In this document: piece after piece, positions 27,159 to 37,283 of the stretch
Layout: every line of letters begins with the position of its first letter
How positions within the stretch are numbered: the first letter of the stretch is position 1
Source of the DNA: Parendozoicomonas haliclonae
Lineage (GTDB): Bacteria; Pseudomonadota; Gammaproteobacteria; Pseudomonadales; Endozoicomonadaceae
DNA: 64,000 bases
Direction: 5' to 3'
NCBI RefSeq assembly: GCF_900174585.1
Contig: NZ_FWPT01000002.1
Location: forward strand, 372,001 to 436,000
Notes under the pieces: model-generated
Seen by the model: only the letters and a program-made list of their open reading frames with translations
Database searches by the model: none
Told to the model about the DNA's origin: nothing
Program-made: the position numbers and the translations under genes

Positions 27159-27245
27159 TCATCCCAATATTTGGGCGGTCGCCGTAGTCACAACACCCAA
27201 GGCAAACACAATCATAATCAAGCTGGCGGGGTCGACTCGTAACAT
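27159..27245 (-). CDS. Candidate 28-residue membrane peptide
   Basis: Short ORF in the 400-bp gap between ygfA and ilvA. GGAG lies six bases before its ATG. The peptide starts MLRVDPASL and continues into one hydrophobic helix (IMIVFALGVVTTATAQILG). One charged end and a single membrane span is the usual layout of bacterial small membrane proteins. It lies 260 nt downstream of ilvA on the same strand. No family recognised; only the ribosome site and the composition support it. Confidence 0.4.
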   Translation of the reverse strand: MLRVDPASLIMIVFALGVVTTATAQILG

Positions 27246-27346
27246 CTATTTCTCCAGGTTTACGTCTTCGCCTGGCTCCGTGCCTTGCTTTTTGTTCTTC
27301 CCTGTATTGAATGATCAGGAAGCGGATCTGTGCTTCCAACCTACTT

Positions 27347-27384
27347 ACGACAGTTTACTCATACACACAAAAATAAACTGTCGT
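27347..27384. repeat. 11-bp perfect inverted repeat in the ygfA-ilvA gap
   Basis: ACGACAGTTTA (27347-27357) and TAAACTGTCGT (27374-27384) with a 16-nt centre. No U-tract on either side. The remainder of the gap (27385-27506) also holds a small stem TTTTTGTG/CACAAAAA at 27425-27446, about 60 nt after the ilvA stop. Confidence 0.5.
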
Positions 27385-27506
27385 ACATCAATCTCTTACT
27401 CATTCTATGCGAAACAGAGTGACATTTTTGTGATCTCCCACAAAAAACGCTCACATACTGATCAAATAAAGCACAATTCGAGTACTACTCCCCTCGATAA
27501 AAGGCA

Positions 27507-29027
27507 TTAGCCAAGAAACAGTTTGTAAGCACTGTTTCCGCTCTCTTCCCAATAGTGATAACCGATCTCTTCCAGATACTCAGGTATCTTACCCCGCTCG
27601 TTTACCGGCACCTGAATACCCACAATTACCCGCCCATAAGCTGCACCATGGTTACGGTAATGGAACATGGAGATATTCCAGTGGGCACCGACCTTATTCA
27701 AAAAGTTCAGTAGAGCCCCCGGACGCTCAGGGAACTCAAAACGATAAACAACTTCGTCGTCCACTTCCGGCGCATGGCCGCCAACCATATAGCGAACATG
27801 CAGCTTGGCCACTTCGTTCTCGGTAAGATCTTCCACCGGGTAACCAGCTGAGCGCAGATCATCAATCAGCTGTGTCCGTGTATCTGTTTCCGGATTCACC
27901 TGAACACCAACAAAGATGCTGGCATCCCTGTTATCGAAGTAGCGATAGTTAAATTCGGTGATATTGCGCTTGCCGATCTTTTCACAGAAGTGGCGGAAAC
28001 TGCCGGGGCGCTCAGGAATGGTCACAGCAAGAATGGCTTCCCGTCCCTCACCAAGCTCAGCGCGCTCGGAGACATAACGCAGACGATCAAAATTAATATT
28101 GGCCCCACTGGCAATGGTCACCAGATTCTGCCCGGAGATCTTTTCCCGCTCGACATACTTTTTCAGACCAGCCGTTGCCAGGGCGCCGGAGGTTTCTGTG
28201 ACCGAGCGGGTATCATCAAACAGATCCTTCACCGCTGCACAGATTTCATCTGCTGTGACAGTGATGACTTCATCAACACAGTCCCGACAGACTTCAAAGG
28301 TCTTTTCACCAATTTGAGCAACTGCGACACCATCAGCAAACAGCCCGACCTGAGGCAGAGTCACCCGTTCACCGGCATCCATAGCCGCCTTCAGACAGGC
28401 TGACTCTTCATATTCAACACCGATTACCAGCGTATCCGGACGCAGGTACTTAATATAAGCCGCAACACCGGCGATCAAGCCACCGCCACCAACGGGAACA
28501 AAAACCGCATGAAGATCGCCGGAGTGCTGGCGCAGTATCTCCATGCCAATCGTGCCCTGCCCGGCAATGGTGTCAGGATCATCGTAGGGATGGATAAACG
28601 TCAGCCCTTCCTGGTCTACCAGACTCAGGGCATAGGCCAAAGACTCAGGGAAGCTGTCACCATGCAGAACCACTTCACCACCGTGTGAACGCACCCCTTT
28701 AACTTTGATATCCGGCGTCGTCTTGGGCATAACGATAACAGCCCGAATGCCAAGCTTTTTGGCAGAGAGCGCAACACCCTGGGCGTGATTGCCGGCGGAC
28801 GCACACACCACACCTTTCTGAAGATCTTCAGGTGAAAGCTGGGCAATCTTGTTATAGGCACCACGAATTTTGAAGGAGAAGACTGGCTGCAGGTCTTCCC
28901 GTTTGACCAGTACGGTATTCTTCAGACGTTCACTGAGGAAGGGGGCGGCATGCAATGGGCTCTCAACGGCTACATCATAAACACGCGACTCGAGGATTTT
29001 CCTGATGTACTGAGTAGGCATAATCAT
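27507..29027 (-). CDS. ilvA: Threonine ammonia-lyase, biosynthetic (threonine deaminase)
   Basis: PLP enzyme deaminating threonine to 2-oxobutanoate, the first step of isoleucine synthesis. 506 residues. The N-terminal catalytic domain has the PLP lysine in VFSFKIRGAYNK (near 49-60), SAGNHAQGVALSA and the glycine-rich phosphate loop VPVGGGGLIAG. Two C-terminal ACT-like regulatory domains follow (LAVTIPERPGSFRHFCEKIGKRNITEFNYR, then YRFEFPERPGALLNFLNKVG), marking the isoleucine-inhibited biosynthetic form. Divergent from rpiA. No attenuator peptide was seen upstream. Confidence 0.96.
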   Translation of the reverse strand: MIMPTQYIRKILESRVYDVAVESPLHAAPFLSERLKNTVLVKREDLQPVFSFKIRGAYNKIAQLSPEDLQKGVVCASAGNHAQGVALSAKKLGIRAVIVMPKTTPDIKVKGVRSHGGEVVLHGDSFPESLAYALSLVDQEGLTFIHPYDDPDTIAGQGTIGMEILRQHSGDLHAVFVPVGGGGLIAGVAAYIKYLRPDTLVIGVEYEESACLKAAMDAGERVTLPQVGLFADGVAVAQIGEKTFEVCRDCVDEVITVTADEICAAVKDLFDDTRSVTETSGALATAGLKKYVEREKISGQNLVTIASGANINFDRLRYVSERAELGEGREAILAVTIPERPGSFRHFCEKIGKRNITEFNYRYFDNRDASIFVGVQVNPETDTRTQLIDDLRSAGYPVEDLTENEVAKLHVRYMVGGHAPEVDDEVVYRFEFPERPGALLNFLNKVGAHWNISMFHYRNHGAAYGRVIVGIQVPVNERGKIPEYLEEIGYHYWEESGNSAYKLFLG

Positions 29028-29225
29028 CTGCAGTTGTTCTTATTACTGTCCGGCTGCTGTGCAATGCTTCCGATGTCTGACTTCCATTGTACGCAAGTCA
29101 GACGATCAAACCAGACAAATCTCCAACTTTATAGACCAAAACATTAAAATTTATCGCACAAAAACCAAAAGGCAGAAAAAGAATAAACAGCCTCAGTAGA
29201 AAACGCATTCCTACGAAGAATTCCG

Positions 29226-29231
29226 TATAAT
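29226..29231 (+). promoter_or_regulatory. Putative -10 box of rpiA
   Basis: A perfect TATAAT lies about 50 bp before the rpiA start. No good -35 is visible, so only the -10 can be supported. The rest of the 252-bp ilvA-rpiA gap is A/T-rich with nothing else recognised. Confidence 0.4.
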
Positions 29232-29279
29232 AGCTGCACGCTTTCTCACCTCCATCCTGAAAAACACCAGGACATCATA

Positions 29280-29951
29280 ATGACCCAGGACGAACTCAAG
29301 CAGGCAGTCGCCAACGCAGCGCTGGAATACATCCTTCCGCACCTTGAACAGAATATGATCATTGGTATTGGAACGGGTTCTACCGCCAACTTCTTTATTG
29401 ATGCCCTGGCCAAAGTGAAAGATCGTTTTGATGGTGCCGTGGCCAGTTCAGAAGCCAGCGCCGAGCGTCTGAAGAAGCACGGCATTCCGGTTTACGACCT
29501 GAACAGCATCAGTGAAATGCGCTTCTATATAGATGGCGCTGACGAAAGCAACGAGCACCTGCACCTGATCAAGGGCGGCGGTGCAGCCCTGACCCGCGAG
29601 AAGATTGTTGCTGCCGTAGCCCAAGAGTTCGTCTGCATTGCCGATGAGTCCAAGCTGGTTGATGTACTGGGTCAGTTCCCACTGCCGGTTGAAGTTATCC
29701 CTATGGCCCGCAGCCATGTTGCCCGCGAAATTGTGAAACTGGGCGGTGATCCGGCTTACCGTGAAGGTGTGGTGACCGATAATGGCAACGTGATTCTGGA
29801 TGTCTGGAATATGTCCATCGTTGATCCAAAAGGTCTAGAAACGGCTCTGAATCAAATCACCGGTGTGGTCACCAACGGCCTGTTCGCCCTGCGTCCTGCC
29901 GATGTTTTGCTGCTGGGCACCAGTGAAGGCGTGAAAACCATCAAGGGCTGA
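29280..29951 (+). CDS. rpiA: Ribose-5-phosphate isomerase A
   Basis: Interconverts ribose 5-phosphate and ribulose 5-phosphate in the pentose phosphate pathway. 223 residues, standard length. Motifs: [18 protein letters not shown] near 26-43, the catalytic [10 protein letters not shown] near 81-90 and [16 protein letters not shown] near 95-110. Monocistronic, divergent from ilvA as in related genomes, with a GC-rich hairpin 15 nt after its stop. Confidence 0.97.
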   Translation: MTQDELKQAVANAALEYILPHLEQNMIIGIGTGSTANFFIDALAKVKDRFDGAVASSEASAERLKKHGIPVYDLNSISEMRFYIDGADESNEHLHLIKGGGAALTREKIVAAVAQEFVCIADESKLVDVLGQFPLPVEVIPMARSHVAREIVKLGGDPAYREGVVTDNGNVILDVWNMSIVDPKGLETALNQITGVVTNGLFALRPADVLLLGTSEGVKTIKG

Positions 29952-29965
29952 TAGCCCGCCCGGTT

Positions 29966-29987
29966 AAGGGCAGCGCCGGCTGCCCTT
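29966..29987 (+). terminator. Hairpin after rpiA
   Basis: Perfect 9-bp stem AAGGGCAGC / GCTGCCCTT with a 4-nt loop. The downstream sequence is pyrimidine-rich (ACTCTGATTTCCTCT) rather than a clean U-run, so termination is likely but may be partial. Confidence 0.6.
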
Positions 29988-30074
29988 ACTCTGATTTCCT
30001 CTCCCCACCTTTCTTCTTCAGCATTTCAGCTACTTTATGCTCTCTTCCGACATGGCTAATGAAGCGAGCACCCG

Positions 30075-31274
30075 TTGGCGCCTTCCAGAACAGGCTTTCT
30101 TATTACTGCGGCTTTTATCGGGCCCGGCACAATCACCACCGCCTCACTTGCGGGTGCAGACTGGAGTTTCGGACTGCTGTGGGCTGTTGTCGTGGCAACT
30201 CTGCTGGCTTTTGTGATGCAGGATATGTCGGCTCGGCTGGGACTTCTGACTCACACCGGCATAGCAGGCAATCTGCGAAAAGGCCTGGCAGGGACCAGCC
30301 TGAAACATATTTTGATGCCGGCTATCGCTTTGCTGATGCTGGTGAGCAGCAGTCTGTATCAGGCAGGAAATATTACCGGCGCCCAGCAGGGTTATCTGCT
30401 TCTAGCACCACAATTTACTCCTCCGGAATATAGCCTGCTTATTCCGGCCGCCATCACCCTAATCGCAGCCCAGCTTCCCCTGACAGGACATTTCTCTCGC
30501 TTCGAGAACCTTCTGACCTTTATTGTTATTGCGATGGTTCTGCTGTTTGGAGCCACGCTTGTTTATGTCGTACTCACACCAACACCCGAAGTCATCACCC
30601 CCACCTCTGCAGATCACCGCCACTCAACTCTACTGCTGGTCTCAGCTCTGATTGGTACAACCATTATTCCCTATAACCTCTTTTACCATTCCACCCTGCA
30701 GGCGGGAGCCAAGCCGGAGAATATCAGTGCCTATATCAGCCGGCTCCGGAAAGACTATCTGCTCTCCATAGGTCTCGGTGGCGCTATTACTGCAATATTA
30801 CTGGCAACAGCCGCTCTGACTCTGCATGGTCGTAATGAAGCAATAGAGTTTGCAGACTTACCCAGACAGCTTTATTTGCTGATGGGCGATTTTGGCCATA
30901 CCTGCTTTGCCATTGGTATTCTGGCCGCCGGCTTTTCCAGTGCCCTGATTGCACCGTTGGCAACAGCTACAGCAATTTCTGAACTGATGGGCTGGCCTGC
31001 GGGTTGTCACCAACTCACAACTCGTCTGCTGGTTCCGTTGATTTGCCTGATGGGCCTGATTATCGGCACCCTGCCGGTAAAACCCATCCTGCTGATTGTT
31101 TTTGTCCAGGCCGGCAATGCTCTGCTGCTGCCACTGATCACCCTGTTCCTGCTTTACATTATTTTCCGAAACAAGATAAACACCCACTGGCTTGAGTCCT
31201 GCTTCGGGCTCGCCACTCTGCTGTTCACACTGTTCTGGGGAGTCCAGCAATGGGTGAAAATCATCAACAACTAA
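30075..31274 (+). CDS. NRAMP-family transporter with altered metal-site motifs
   Basis: Inner-membrane transporter of 399 residues with about eleven hydrophobic helices. The only start open in this frame is TTG at 30075. The TM1 motif, DPGN in classical Mn/Fe NRAMPs, reads GPGT here (AAFIGPGTITTASLAGAD, residues 12-29). The TM6 MPH motif reads IPY (TTIIPYNLFYHS). Both changes remove known metal ligands, so the substrate may not be Mn2+ or Fe2+. It overlaps the next gene, a DUF1445 hydro-lyase, by 25 nt. The same two families are neighbours in Bacillus subtilis (ycsG-ycsI) beside 5-oxoprolinase genes, which hints at an organic or amino-acid-related pathway. Confidence 0.82.
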   Translation: MAPSRTGFLITAAFIGPGTITTASLAGADWSFGLLWAVVVATLLAFVMQDMSARLGLLTHTGIAGNLRKGLAGTSLKHILMPAIALLMLVSSSLYQAGNITGAQQGYLLLAPQFTPPEYSLLIPAAITLIAAQLPLTGHFSRFENLLTFIVIAMVLLFGATLVYVVLTPTPEVITPTSADHRHSTLLLVSALIGTTIIPYNLFYHSTLQAGAKPENISAYISRLRKDYLLSIGLGGAITAILLATAALTLHGRNEAIEFADLPRQLYLLMGDFGHTCFAIGILAAGFSSALIAPLATATAISELMGWPAGCHQLTTRLLVPLICLMGLIIGTLPVKPILLIVFVQAGNALLLPLITLFLLYIIFRNKINTHWLESCFGLATLLFTLFWGVQQWVKIINN

Positions 31275-32050
31275 AGCCACAGTTCTGGAGAGAAAAATTC
31301 AGAGCTGGCGAAACCATCAATACTACAGCCGCCCTTTGCCCTGGTTACCTACAGGCCAACCTGACAGTTCTGCCGGCTATTCTTGCCGGTGCCTTTGAAA
31401 GCTTTTGCCAGCAAAACCCCAAGGCCTGCCCTGTGCTGGAAAAACTTCCAACGGGAAGCTGGAGCCCTTCCGTTATGACTCACAATGCAGACCTGCGTTA
31501 TGACTTACCCAGATACAGAGTTTATCTGCCCAGTAATGAACAAAGATGGATCGAGGAAAGATCCGTTGAGGCCTACTGGCAAAAGGATGCCGTCGCCTTT
31601 CTAACCGGTTGCAGCTTTTCCTTCGATGCTCTTCTGGCTCAGGCCGGGCTAGTACCCAGACATGTGGAGATGGGCTGCAATGTTCCGATGTTTAAAACCC
31701 AACTTTCCACGACACCGGCCGGAGATTTCAGCAGCCCTTTGGTTGTCAGTATGCGCCCTGTTTCCAACACCAAAATCCAGTTTGTCAGTGAACTGACCAG
31801 ACAATATCCCCAGGCTCATGGTGAACCGTTAACAATTCAGTCACTGCAAAACCTTGGCATAAAAAACATTCACAAACCGGATTGGGGGGATCCAGTTGAA
31901 ATCAAAGCCAATGAAACTCCCTTGTTCTGGCCCTGCGGTGTCACAACCCAGCTTGCAGTTCAAAGTGCTCTTCAGAAACATCCCGACCACTGGGCAATAA
32001 CACATTCCCCTGGATGCATGTTTTTGTGTGATAAAAAAATCACACTTTGA
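31250..32050 (+). CDS. DUF1445 / UPF0317 putative hydro-lyase
   Basis: 266-residue cytoplasmic protein of the D-glutamate cyclase-like/UPF0317 family. Conserved stretches: CPGYLQANLTVLPAILAGAFESFCQQNPKACPVL near 29-62, LTGCSFSFDALLAQAGL, PRHVEMGCNVPMFKT, and the C-terminal PLFWPCGVTTQLAVQSA with ITHSPGCMFLCD. It starts inside the 3' end of the NRAMP gene, so the two are translationally coupled. A stem GTGTGAT/ATCACAC at 32026-32045 overlaps its 3' end. Biochemical role in this organism unknown. Confidence 0.88.
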   Translation: MGENHQQLKPQFWREKFRAGETINTTAALCPGYLQANLTVLPAILAGAFESFCQQNPKACPVLEKLPTGSWSPSVMTHNADLRYDLPRYRVYLPSNEQRWIEERSVEAYWQKDAVAFLTGCSFSFDALLAQAGLVPRHVEMGCNVPMFKTQLSTTPAGDFSSPLVVSMRPVSNTKIQFVSELTRQYPQAHGEPLTIQSLQNLGIKNIHKPDWGDPVEIKANETPLFWPCGVTTQLAVQSALQKHPDHWAITHSPGCMFLCDKKITL

Positions 32051-32225
32051 GCAACACCTACCAGATAAAACACCAGACAAAAGCGACTAGCCATAAATAT
32101 TCACGCTTTAGCAGAATATAAACGCCCTGTAACTGTCAGAAAAAATCCTGTATAACGTCAACAAAGCAGGGATTTTGCTTTTCAAAACCATAAAAACACA
32201 AAAATAAACCCAAGAGAGCAGAATA

Positions 32226-33371
32226 ATGAAAATGACAATGCGTGCAGCCGTTGCCAGTGCTGCAGTTGCACTGACAGTTCTCACCGGCTGTTCCCAGCAG
32301 GAAGAACCAAAGACTGAAACAGCGGCAGCGCCTGAAGTCATTAAAATTGGCCTGGCTGGTCCGGTTACTGGCCCTGTTGCCCAGTATGGTGATATGCAGT
32401 TCACCGGCGCCAAAGCCGCAATCGAACTGATCAACAAGGAAGGCGGTGTCAACGGTCAGACTCTCGAAGCTGTCGTCTATGATGACGCCTGTGATCCGAA
32501 GCAGGCTGTGGCAGTTGCTAACAAAATTGTGAACGACGGCGTGAAGTTCGTTGTTGGCCACCTGTGCTCCTCCAGCACCCAGCCAGCGTCTGACATCTAT
32601 GAAGATGAAGGCATCCTGATGATCACCGCGGCTTCCACCAGCCCGGAAATCACCACCCGCGGCCACCAGCTGATCTTCCGCACCATTGGTCTGGACAGCA
32701 TGCAGGGCCCAACCGCCGCCAAATACATTCTCGGCACTATCAAGCCTGAGCGTGTTGCCATCATCCATGACAAACAGCAGTACGGTGAAGGTCTGGCGAC
32801 GTCCGTACGTGATGAACTGGCCAAGGCCGGTACCGATGTTGCCCTGTTTGAAGGTGTGACTGCCGGCGACAAAGACTTCTCTGCTCTGGTTGCCAAACTG
32901 CAGCAGGAAAATGTCGACTTCGTTTACTACGGCGGCTACCACCCGGAGCTGGGCCTGATTCTGCGTCAAAGTGCTGAAAAAGGACTGGAAGCCAAGTTTA
33001 TGGGTCCAGAAGGTGTAGGTAACAAGGATATCTCCGCCATCGCCGGCGCAGCGTCCGAAGGCCTGCTGGTGACTCTGCCAAAGAGCTTCGATCAGGATCC
33101 TGCCAACCAGAAGATTGTTGAATACATCTCCGGCAAAGGCGAAGACGCCACCGGCCCATTTGTATTCCCGGCTTACTCAGCCGTACAGGTTATGGTTGAA
33201 GGCATGAAGATGAACGGCACCCAGCCGGCCGACGTTGCCAAGGCTCTGCGCGCCAACTCCTTCAAGACTCCAACTGGTGATCTGGGCTTTGATACCAAAG
33301 GTGATCTGAAAGACTTCAGCTTTGTGGTCTACGAATGGCACCAGGACGGTACCAAGACTCCGCTGAACTAA
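32226..33371 (+). CDS. livK: Branched-chain amino-acid ABC transporter, substrate-binding lipoprotein
   Basis: Periplasmic binding component for leucine/isoleucine/valine uptake. 381 residues. Signal with lipobox LTGC (Cys22), so anchored as a lipoprotein, unlike the soluble enterobacterial LivJ/LivK. Periplasmic-binding fold type [33 protein letters not shown] near 41-72, [18 protein letters not shown] near 109-126, and [15 protein letters not shown]. First gene of livKHMGF. The 175-bp upstream gap contains a stem of about 8 bp (near 32141-32177) and a TATAAC that may be a promoter. The substrate could be broader than branched-chain amino acids. Confidence 0.93.
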   Translation: MKMTMRAAVASAAVALTVLTGCSQQEEPKTETAAAPEVIKIGLAGPVTGPVAQYGDMQFTGAKAAIELINKEGGVNGQTLEAVVYDDACDPKQAVAVANKIVNDGVKFVVGHLCSSSTQPASDIYEDEGILMITAASTSPEITTRGHQLIFRTIGLDSMQGPTAAKYILGTIKPERVAIIHDKQQYGEGLATSVRDELAKAGTDVALFEGVTAGDKDFSALVAKLQQENVDFVYYGGYHPELGLILRQSAEKGLEAKFMGPEGVGNKDISAIAGAASEGLLVTLPKSFDQDPANQKIVEYISGKGEDATGPFVFPAYSAVQVMVEGMKMNGTQPADVAKALRANSFKTPTGDLGFDTKGDLKDFSFVVYEWHQDGTKTPLN

Positions 33372-33387
33372 AAGCTTAAAAAGCATC

Positions 33388-33424
33388 TGCCGGGTCAATG
33401 CAGTTACCTCTGCGTTGCCCGGCA
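33388..33424 (+). repeat. Strong intercistronic hairpin livK-livH
   Basis: Outer stem TGCCGGG/CCCGGCA and inner stem CAATGCAG/CTGCGTTG (one G-U pair) with a TTACCT loop, located 17 nt after the livK stop. No U-run follows. The position fits a 3' stabilising structure that lets the binding-protein message outnumber the permease genes. Confidence 0.65.
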
Positions 33425-33474
33425 TCCCTGGCCTTGCACGAAAAGCCACAAGCTACAGATAAGAAAGCAGTATT

Positions 33475-34401
33475 ATGCCAGACGCCGTTTACTACTTTAT
33501 CCAGCAATTGCTGAACGGCCTTACGCTGGGCAGCACCTACGCGCTGATCGCCATCGGTTACACCATGGTGTACGGCATTATCGGAATGATCAATTTCGCC
33601 CACGGTGAGGTCTACATGATCGGCAGCTATGTGTCGTTCATTGTCCTGGCCGGGCTCGCCATGATGGGTATCGACAGTGTCACTTTGATGCTGGCCGCCG
33701 CCTTTATCATCAGCATTATTATTACCAGTACCTATGGCTATTCGATAGAGCGTGTCGCCTATCGACCGCTGCGGGGCAAGAACCGCCTGATCCCGCTGAT
33801 CTCCGCCATCGGTATGTCTATCTTCCTGCAAAACTACGTTCGCCTCGCCCAGGGTTCCCGGGATATCGCCATGCCCAGCATGATCGAAGGCGGCTTTACC
33901 TTTGGTGCAGAGAGTGGGTTTCAGGCATCACTGTCGTATATGCAGATTATGATTTTTGCGGTCACCTTTATCAGCATGACCGTACTCACCCTGTTTATCT
34001 CCCGTTCCCGTCTGGGCCGGGCCTGTCGGGCCTGCGCGGAAGATATGGGCATGACTCGCCTGCTGGGTATCAACACCAACAATGTTATCGCTGTGACCTT
34101 TGTGATCGGTGCCGCTCTGGCTGCCGTTGCCGGTGTTCTGCTGAGCCTGCATTACGGTGTCATCAATCCATACATTGGTTTTCTGGCTGGTCTGAAAGCC
34201 TTTACCGCTGCGGTTCTCGGCGGCATTGGCAGCATTCCAGGCGCTGTACTGGGAGGCCTTCTCCTTGGTCTTGCTGAATCACTGACTTCCGGTTACTTCA
34301 GTGCGGAATATAAAGATGTTGTCGCCTTCAGCCTGTTGATTCTGGTTCTGTTGTTCCGTCCGTCTGGCATCCTTGGCAAGCCGGAGGTAGAGAAAGTATG
34401 A
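33475..34401 (+). CDS. livH: Branched-chain amino-acid ABC transporter, permease LivH
   Basis: Inner-membrane permease, 308 residues with about eight membrane helices. Family signatures: [41 protein letters not shown] near 10-50 and the cytoplasmic coupling loop [38 protein letters not shown]. Stop and livM start overlap by 4 nt (ATGA). Partner of LivM in the transmembrane pore. Confidence 0.96.
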   Translation: MPDAVYYFIQQLLNGLTLGSTYALIAIGYTMVYGIIGMINFAHGEVYMIGSYVSFIVLAGLAMMGIDSVTLMLAAAFIISIIITSTYGYSIERVAYRPLRGKNRLIPLISAIGMSIFLQNYVRLAQGSRDIAMPSMIEGGFTFGAESGFQASLSYMQIMIFAVTFISMTVLTLFISRSRLGRACRACAEDMGMTRLLGINTNNVIAVTFVIGAALAAVAGVLLSLHYGVINPYIGFLAGLKAFTAAVLGGIGSIPGAVLGGLLLGLAESLTSGYFSAEYKDVVAFSLLILVLLFRPSGILGKPEVEKV

Positions 34402-35738
34402 ATGCTGTCGCCTTTCAAAACGGCTTTAAGAATGCCGCCATTACCTCAGTTGTGTTCGTTATCCTCGCCGGGATGATGATGGGTATCCAACTGATACCTT
34501 CCGGTACCGGGCTGTCTATTGAACTGGCAGAACCGGTACGTCTGGAAACTCTGGCTGGTGCAGTTTTGGCTCTGTTCCTGTTTCAACTGTTCCGCGAGCC
34601 ACTGTCCGGCCTGTGGCATAACGCCAAATCAGCCCTGCCGTTACCAGAACAGGGGCTGGCAGAAGCCTTGCAGACTCAAGGAGAAAAGCACCCTCGTCTG
34701 AAGCAACTGGCTATCGCCTTTTTGCTGGCGGGTCTGATAATCTGGCCTTTCTATGCCTCCCGGGGTTCTGTGGACCTTGCCACTCTGGCACTGATCTATG
34801 TGATGCTCGGTCTTGGCCTCAATATTGTTGTGGGCCTGGCCGGTCTGCTGGATCTGGGCTATGTCGGCTTTTATGCAGTCGGAGCTTACAGCTATGCCTT
34901 GCTCAATCAGTATCTGGGGCTGGATTTCTGGAGTTGCCTGCTGATTGGTGGCCTGGTTGCAGCCTTCTTCGGGTTTATCCTGGGCTTTCCGGTACTGCGG
35001 CTGCGGGGTGATTATCTCGCTATCGTGACGCTGGGTTTTGGTGAAATCATCCGGATTCTGCTGCTGAACTGGACCTCCATCACCGGCGGCCCTAACGGTA
35101 TCAGCCAGATTCCCAAGCCAACTCTGTTTGGTCTTGAGTTTTCTCGCACCGCCAAGGAAGAAGGCAATGTGCCCTTCCATGAGTTCTTCGGGATTGATTA
35201 CTCCAGCGGCTATAAGGTGATCTTCCTTTACCTGCTGGCACTGCTGCTGGTTGTGGCCACTATCTGGGTGATCAATCGTCTGCTGCGTATGCCGATCGGC
35301 CGCGCCTGGGAAGCCCTGCGGGAAGACGACATTGCCTGTCAGTCTCTGGGGATGAATAAAACCGCTATCAAGCTGTCCGCCTTTACCATTGGTGCAGCCT
35401 TTGCCGGTTTTGCCGGAACCTTCTTCGCGGCACGCCAGGGCTTTATAAGCCCTGAGTCGTTTACCTTTATTGAATCCGCCATCATCCTCGCCATCGTGGT
35501 GTTGGGTGGCATGGGTTCACAGCTTGGTGTGGTACTGGCCGCCATTATCATGACCATCCTACCGGAGCTGGCCCGGGAGTTTAACGAGTACCGGATGCTG
35601 ATGTTCGGCCTGCTGATGGTGCTGATGATGATCTGGCGACCATCCGGTCTGCTGCCAATGAAGCGTCCTCATATCGCTCTGAAAGAGAGCGGTAACAAGC
35701 AAACCTCCCCTGTCACGCAGCCTGCCAAGGCCGCCTGA
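34398..35738 (+). CDS. livM: Branched-chain amino-acid ABC transporter, permease LivM
   Basis: Second permease subunit, 446 residues. The conserved LivM core starts near residue 125 ([42 protein letters not shown]), with the coupling loop [37 protein letters not shown] near 297-333. The N-terminal ~120 residues include two extra hydrophobic segments and a charged linker, as in longer LivM/BraE forms. ATGA overlap with livH. Confidence 0.96.
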   Translation: MNAVAFQNGFKNAAITSVVFVILAGMMMGIQLIPSGTGLSIELAEPVRLETLAGAVLALFLFQLFREPLSGLWHNAKSALPLPEQGLAEALQTQGEKHPRLKQLAIAFLLAGLIIWPFYASRGSVDLATLALIYVMLGLGLNIVVGLAGLLDLGYVGFYAVGAYSYALLNQYLGLDFWSCLLIGGLVAAFFGFILGFPVLRLRGDYLAIVTLGFGEIIRILLLNWTSITGGPNGISQIPKPTLFGLEFSRTAKEEGNVPFHEFFGIDYSSGYKVIFLYLLALLLVVATIWVINRLLRMPIGRAWEALREDDIACQSLGMNKTAIKLSAFTIGAAFAGFAGTFFAARQGFISPESFTFIESAIILAIVVLGGMGSQLGVVLAAIIMTILPELAREFNEYRMLMFGLLMVLMMIWRPSGLLPMKRPHIALKESGNKQTSPVTQPAKAA

Positions 35739-35771
35739 TAGAGATGTTGAAAATAAGGGGAGAATAAAACT

Positions 35772-36551
35772 ATGAGCACAAATAACGCATACACCCTGCT
35801 GGACGTTGAAGACCTCACCATGCGCTTTGGCGGTCTGGTGGCGGTGAATAAAGTGAAGCTGGATATCCAGAGTGGGCAGATTGTTTCCATTATCGGCCCG
35901 AACGGTGCTGGTAAAACGACAGTCTTCAACTGTCTGACCGGTTTCTACAAGCCGTCCGATGGTCGCATCAGCTACAAAGGCGACAATATTACCGGCAGCA
36001 AGAACCACCAGATTTCCCGTATGGGGATTGTCCGGACCTTCCAGCATGTTCGCCTGTTTAAAAACATGACCGTGCTGGAAAACCTGCTGGTTGCCCAGCA
36101 TCGCCATCTGAATACCGGGCTGCTGTCCGGTCTGTTTAAAACGCCATCCTATAAACGCAGTGAGCAGGAAGCCCTTGATCGGGCGTCCCGCTGGCTGGAA
36201 CGGGTTGACCTCAAGGATATGGCCAATCGGGATGCCGGTAACCTGGCTTATGGTCAGCAACGCCGATTGGAAATCGCCCGCTGTATGGTCACCCAACCTG
36301 AGCTGCTGATGCTGGATGAACCCGCCGCAGGTTTGAACCCAAGAGAAACCGAAGAACTGGATGAGCTGATCTGCGAACTTCGAGACCATCATAATGTTTC
36401 TGTGCTGTTGATTGAGCACGATATGAAGCTGGTAATGGGTATCTCTGATCATATCTACGTGATCAACCAGGGCACGCCTCTGGCCAATGGCAAGCCGGAC
36501 GAGATCAAAAACAACCCTGATGTAATCAAAGCCTATCTGGGAGAAGCGTAA
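35772..36551 (+). CDS. livG: Branched-chain amino-acid ABC transporter, ATPase LivG
   Basis: Cytoplasmic ATPase, 259 residues. Walker A GPNGAGKTTVFN near 40-51, LivG-type NHQISRMGIVRTFQHVRLF, ABC signature LAYGQQRRLEIAR, Walker B LLMLDEPAAGLNPRE, and H-loop LLIEHDMKLVM. Its final base is the first base of the livF ATG. Confidence 0.97.
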   Translation: MSTNNAYTLLDVEDLTMRFGGLVAVNKVKLDIQSGQIVSIIGPNGAGKTTVFNCLTGFYKPSDGRISYKGDNITGSKNHQISRMGIVRTFQHVRLFKNMTVLENLLVAQHRHLNTGLLSGLFKTPSYKRSEQEALDRASRWLERVDLKDMANRDAGNLAYGQQRRLEIARCMVTQPELLMLDEPAAGLNPRETEELDELICELRDHHNVSVLLIEHDMKLVMGISDHIYVINQGTPLANGKPDEIKNNPDVIKAYLGEA

Positions 36552-37252
36552 TGCTGTCGATTGAAAACGTTTCTGCTCACTACGGAAAGATTCAGGCGCT
36601 GGACGATATCTCGGTCGAGGTGAATCAAGGCGAGATTGTTACCCTGATCGGCGCTAACGGAGCTGGCAAAAGCACCCTGCTGATGACCCTATGTGGCGAT
36701 CCTCACCCGACCACCGGCCGGATTGTGTTTGAAGGCCAGGACATTACCGGCTGGCAAACTCCGGAGATTATGAAATCCGGTATTGCCATTGTCCCGGAAG
36801 GACGCCGGGTGTTCTCCCGGCTGACCGTGGAAGAAAACCTGGATATGGGCGGCTTTTTTGAGAGCAATGAGCGCAAAGCAGAAATGCTTGAGCATGTGCT
36901 GGAGCTGTTCCCCCGCCTGAAGGAACGCTTTGATCAGCGCAGTGGCACCATGTCCGGCGGTGAGCAACAGATGCTGGCTATTGGCCGTGCCCTGATGGCC
37001 CGTCCGAAGCTGCTGCTGCTTGATGAACCATCACTGGGTCTGGCGCCTATTATTATCCAGCAGATTTTCGAGATTATTGAAAAACTGCGGGATGAGGGGA
37101 TGACGATATTTCTGGTCGAGCAGAATGCCAATCAGGCCCTGCGTCTGGCGGACCGTGGCTATGTTCTGGAAAACGGTCGTATCGTTATGGCTGACACCGG
37201 TCAGAGCCTGCTGGTGAATGACGATGTCCGCAAGGCCTACCTTGGGGCCTGA
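36551..37252 (+). CDS. livF: Branched-chain amino-acid ABC transporter, ATPase LivF
   Basis: Second ATPase, 233 residues. Walker A GANGAGKSTLL near 33-43, AIVPEGRRVFSRLTVEENLDMG, signature MSGGEQQMLAIGRALMARP, Walker B LLLLDEPSLGLAP, and H-loop replaced by FLVEQNANQAL, as usual for LivF. Last gene of the operon; starts on the last base of the livG stop. Confidence 0.97.
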   Translation: MLSIENVSAHYGKIQALDDISVEVNQGEIVTLIGANGAGKSTLLMTLCGDPHPTTGRIVFEGQDITGWQTPEIMKSGIAIVPEGRRVFSRLTVEENLDMGGFFESNERKAEMLEHVLELFPRLKERFDQRSGTMSGGEQQMLAIGRALMARPKLLLLDEPSLGLAPIIIQQIFEIIEKLRDEGMTIFLVEQNANQALRLADRGYVLENGRIVMADTGQSLLVNDDVRKAYLGA

Positions 37253-37283
37253 TTATCTGCCAAACTAACAGCCGCCAAACTGA

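Noticed and set aside
30059-30433. Open frame overlapping the NRAMP gene start
   Set aside because: Its protein has no membrane helices or motif, while the neighbouring frame encodes the NRAMP TM1 segment from a TTG start. A start-region sequencing error cannot be excluded.
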